DNA from: Caldilineaceae bacterium SB0661_bin_34
GTDB lineage: Bacteria; Chloroflexota; Anaerolineae; Caldilineales; Caldilineaceae
NCBI GenBank assembly: GCA_009841145.1
Contig: VXMJ01000029.1
Span: 1 to 64,000, forward strand
Reading direction: 5' to 3'
Length of the DNA stretch: 64,000 nt
Positions within the stretch are counted from its first letter, which is position 1, and each line of letters starts with the position of its first letter. Under the pieces are notes generated by a model. The model saw only the letters and a program-made list of their open reading frames with translations. It was not told the origin of the DNA and did not search any database. Made by a program: the position numbers and the translations under genes. Below are positions 61,134-64,000 of the stretch, piece by piece.

Positions 61134-62003
61134 GTGGCTGCCGCGACCACCGCTACCGGGCCGCGCCGGATGGGTCGGCGCAGTCGGGAACGCCTGTACA
61201 AGGCGATTGCCCTGCTGCTGCTGCTGCCGGGCATCCTCTGGGTGTTGATGCCCACGGTTTGGATGTTCTCGGCCGCGTTCTCGCGCCTGGAACAAATCAT
61301 GCGGTGGCCTCCCGACTTGTGGCCCGATCCCTGGGTCTTCTCCAACTTCTACGAAGGTTTCGCCTTCCTGCCGTTCGGCCGCTATTTCATGAACTCGACC
61401 CAGATCGCGGTCATTCGGGTGATGGGGCAGGTGCTGGCGGCATCCATGGCGGGCTACGCCTTTGCCCGTATGCAGGCTCCGGGCAAGAACCTGCTCTTCA
61501 TCCTGGTCCTGTCAACGCTGATGCTGCCCTACACGGTGACGATGATTCCGCAGTACATCATCTTCCAGAGACTGGGCTGGATCGACACCTACCTGCCGCT
61601 GATCATTCCCCACTTCGATGGCGGTGCCTTCTTCATCTTCCTGTTCCGGCAGTTTTTCCGTTCGATCCCGGACGAACTAACCGAGGCGGCTCGCCTGGAC
61701 GGCTGCAGCTACTTCGGAATTTACTGGCGCATGATGCTGCCGCTGTCCCTGCCGGTGATTGCCGCATCATCCATCCTGATTTTCCAGAACTCGTGGCAGG
61801 AGCTGCTGCAGCCTTTGATCTTCCTGCACGACAACAGCAAATACACCATCCCGCTGGGTTTGGCCAGGTTCCGCTCCAGTTACGGCTCCAGTCCCTGGCA
61901 CCTGATCATGGCAGTCTCGATCGGTGCCGCGTTGCCACCCGTGGTGCTGTTTTTCATCGGACAGCGCTTTCTGCTGTCGGGCATCGTGGTGTCGGACAAA
62001 TAG
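61134..62003 (+). CDS. ABC sugar transporter permease (MalG/UgpE-like); GTG start
   Basis: LPGILWVLMPTVWMFSAAFSRLEQI, GYAFARMQAPGKNLLFILVLSTLMLPYTVTMIPQYIIFQRLGW, ELTEAARLDGCSYFGIYWRMMLPLSLPV. Confidence 0.93.
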   Translation: MAAATTATGPRRMGRRSRERLYKAIALLLLLPGILWVLMPTVWMFSAAFSRLEQIMRWPPDLWPDPWVFSNFYEGFAFLPFGRYFMNSTQIAVIRVMGQVLAASMAGYAFARMQAPGKNLLFILVLSTLMLPYTVTMIPQYIIFQRLGWIDTYLPLIIPHFDGGAFFIFLFRQFFRSIPDELTEAARLDGCSYFGIYWRMMLPLSLPVIAASSILIFQNSWQELLQPLIFLHDNSKYTIPLGLARFRSSYGSSPWHLIMAVSIGAALPPVVLFFIGQRFLLSGIVVSDK

Positions 62004-62215
62004 CTGCGGCTGGTTCATCCAGGCGTCCGTACATAGTCTAGGAGCCCGAGCCACACGGGCCTCCTTGCTGGCCCGACGCGAACGGTGTTGCAAAAGGGGC
62101 CATGGCACCATGGGCCCAACATCCGGCGACGATGGTCCGCCGGCCACATCACGCATTCGTTGGTGTCGGCACGATCCAGTCCCCAAATTGCCGGCGCGAT
62201 TTTGCTGATCCAGTG

Positions 62216-62244
62216 TTGACTTGGCGTGCCCTGGTGGCTAGAAT
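62216..62244 (+). promoter_or_regulatory. Sigma70-type promoter for rnpB (and possibly the tRNA array)
   Basis: TTGACT (62216-62221), 17-nt spacer, TAGAAT (62239-62244). Confidence 0.7.
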
Positions 62245-62300
62245 GACCCTTCGTGTCCGAGGTCCGTCAGGTGTTCGGGCAGCAGATTACAAATCCAGGT

Positions 62301-62732
62301 TCAGGACAGGCTGAACGCCGTCGCTGTCGGCCCTTGGTCGGCAGAGGAACTTCCCGACTTCCTCCGGTCCGCAGGGCCGGAAGGTTGCCTCACGAAACAG
62401 TAAGTGAGGGCGCGTCTTGGGCAACCGGGCCGCGACTACAACCGCAACAGAGAGTATTCCCGCCTTTCGGCATGCCGGAAGGTAAGGGCTGAAACGGTGG
62501 GGTAAGAGCCCACCAGCATGTACAGAAATGTCCATGGCTGGGCGAGCGTGCAACCGGGAGCAAGGTGAGCGGGTTGCGGGCCTTCGGGTCGGCAATCTCA
62601 CCGCAGCGGAAACCCTGTGGCCCGTTGGGGTCTGCGGGGCAAATTTCCGCCAGGCCGAGTGTGGTCTGAGATAGATGACGGCGACGGCGCGTACGCGTCG
62701 TACAGAATCGGGGGTACCCAGTCTGTGCCTGA
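62301..62732 (+). ncRNA. rnpB: RNase P RNA (ends approximate)
   Basis: P1 TCAGGACAGGCTG / CAGTCTGTGCCTGA; CR-I AGAGGAACTTCCCGACTTCC; GCAACAGAGAG; GGTAAGGGCTGAAACGGTGGGGTAAGAGCCCACCAGC (P10/P11 region); 3' CR-V TACAGAATCGGGG. Confidence 0.88.
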
Positions 62733-62777
62733 TGCACATGCCTGGGATCGGATGCGGAATGCGAAAGCGTCCGGCCG

Positions 62778-62861
62778 GCCGACGTGGCGGAACCGGTAGA
62801 CGCGGTAGACTTAGGATCTATTGCCCGCAAGGGCGTGGAGGTTCGAGTCCTCTCGTCGGCA
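62778..62861 (+). tRNA. tRNA-Leu(UAG), encoded CCA follows (62862-62864)
   Basis: Acceptor GCCGACG/CGTCGGC, anticodon loop CTTAGGA, long variable arm. Confidence 0.93.
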
Positions 62862-62886
62862 CCAGGGTTGACGGTGGGCGGGGCTG

Positions 62887-62959
<73 letters not shown>

Positions 62960-62977
62960 CTCAGTTGTTCGGGTCGC

Positions 62978-63049
<72 letters not shown>

Positions 63050-63055
63050 CTGTCT

Positions 63056-63128
63056 GCCGAGGTAGCTCAATTGGTAGAGCACAGCACTGAAAATGCTGGG
63101 GTTCCCAGTTCAAGTCTGGGCTTCGGCA
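63056..63128 (+). tRNA. tRNA-Phe(GAA)
   Basis: Acceptor GCCGAGG/CTTCGGC, anticodon loop CTGAAAA, stem CAGCA/TGCTG. Confidence 0.94.
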
Positions 63129-63139
63129 CTGGGTTCCGG

Positions 63140-63210
63140 AGGGGGATCGTCTAACGGCAGGACTTCGGTCTTTGGAACCGACAATCAAGGTTCGAATCCT
63201 TGTCCCCCTG
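63140..63210 (+). tRNA. tRNA-Gln(UUG)
   Basis: Acceptor AGGGGGA/TCCCCCT, anticodon loop CTTTGGA, stem TCGGT/ACCGA. Confidence 0.93.
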
Positions 63211-63243
63211 TTGGCATGTGCAACCTGGATGTAATTTGACCGC

Positions 63244-63317
63244 GGCGGTCATAGCTCAATAGGCAGAGCACGTGATTGTGGTTCACGTGGTTGTGGGTTC
63301 AAGTCCCATTGGCCGCC
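63244..63317 (+). tRNA. tRNA-His(GUG), with G-1
   Basis: Acceptor GCGGTCA/TGGCCGC with additional G-1:C73, anticodon loop TTGTGGT, stem CGTGA/TCACG. Confidence 0.92.
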
Positions 63318-63328
63318 CTCCGGAACGA

Positions 63329-63368
63329 AACGGCACTGATGCCGTTCGACCCCTCCAAGAGAGGGGTC
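63329..63368. terminator. Tandem hairpins between tRNA array (+) and protease gene (-)
   Basis: AACGGCA-CTGA-TGCCGTT (63329-63346) and GACCCCTC-CAAGA-GAGGGGTC (63348-63368). Confidence 0.55.
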
Positions 63369-63375
63369 GCTTCGT

Positions 63376-64000
63376 TCAGGGCGGGTCGGGGTTGGCGTCC
63401 GTCGGTACCACAGGCAGAAACGTCCTTCGCCTCTCAATGTCCGAGTCGGAGTGTACAGTCGGCCTAGTACCTGTATGGGACTCAAACCACTCGGACAATT
63501 GCATGACGTTGGCATATACCCCGAACAATCCCGGTACCGCGCACCCCAGTCCCCAGCTAACGATACCCACCTGAACAACCACTCCGGTGGTGTCGTCCAC
63601 CGTTAGCAGTGGTCCGCCGCTGTCTCCCTGGCAGGCGTCGCTGGATGTGAACAGATTGCCCGCACACAGCATGTTGGCGGTGATGTGGATGTCCTTTCCA
63701 GTCCTTTGACGAAACGCCTGTTGGCACACCTGGGAGTCGGCAAGGGAAAGTGTGGCCGCATGCAGTTGCGACGGTGCATTTCCCGCTTGGCTGTTGATCC
63801 ATGAAGTGGTGCCCCATCCGGCAACCACGGCTTCGGCGTTGGGTGAAAGCAGGTCCTGCCTGTCGGCCGACGGCAGCGAGACCGGCTCAACATCCAGGAT
63901 GGATTGCGCCAGTCGAATCAACCCGATATCGAAGTCTCCGGTCCGATCATCGTAGTGCTCGTGTCCCAACACTTCCACTACATCGGATTGGGTGCCTTGG
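63376..64000 (-). CDS. Trypsin-like (S1) serine protease, N-terminal part lies beyond the window
   Basis: DFDIGLIRLAQ (catalytic Asp region), AVVAGWGTT, MLCAGNLFTSSDACQGDSGGPLL (GDSGG), VGIVSWGLGCAVPGLFGVYANV. Confidence 0.9.
   Translation of the reverse strand, partial: QGTQSDVVEVLGHEHYDDRTGDFDIGLIRLAQSILDVEPVSLPSADRQDLLSPNAEAVVAGWGTTSWINSQAGNAPSQLHAATLSLADSQVCQQAFRQRTGKDIHITANMLCAGNLFTSSDACQGDSGGPLLTVDDTTGVVVQVGIVSWGLGCAVPGLFGVYANVMQLSEWFESHTGTRPTVHSDSDIERRRTFLPVVPTDANPDPP

Overview
This is a GC-rich bacterial chromosome window. Gene content (UPF0182 membrane protein, Tat/lipobox ABC substrate-binding proteins, three PhyH-like dioxygenases, CX-P-X-R sulfatases, Kor-type 2-oxoacid:ferredoxin oxidoreductase) suggests a Chloroflexota-like organism; that placement is inference. 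It contains: (i) an L-rhamnose catabolic operon (rhaB, isomerase, two class II aldolases of which one is fused to a dehydrogenase, rhaM, a second isomerase, PhyH); (ii) serS followed by a Ser/Ser/Arg tRNA cluster and a frame-disrupted DnaQ-like exonuclease; (iii) housekeeping genes (UPF0182, glycosyltransferases, trmI, ybaK, SIS-domain protein, acyl-CoA dehydrogenase, EF-G-like GTPase, polA, argS, serA, fabF); (iv) a sulfatase / sugar-isomerase / oxidoreductase cluster; (v) icd, sdhCAB, amt, plsC and korAB; (vi) two sugar-type ABC importers without an ATPase subunit, and moeA; (vii) an RNase P RNA gene (rnpB) directly upstream of six tRNAs (Leu, Ala, Gly, Phe, Gln, His); (viii) the start of a trypsin-like protease. 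No CRISPR array, IS element, prophage or integrase was recognised. The observations most worth follow-up are the rnpB-tRNA transcription unit with divergent, apparently co-varying P4 bases; promoter-embedded palindromes at the tRNA-Ser operon and serS; repeat and palindrome operators upstream of amt; the exonuclease pseudogene; a tandem pair of small 4-TM proteins with an HPV motif; and the rhamnose/sulfatase catabolic gene set. No wholly new system could be demonstrated from sequence alone.
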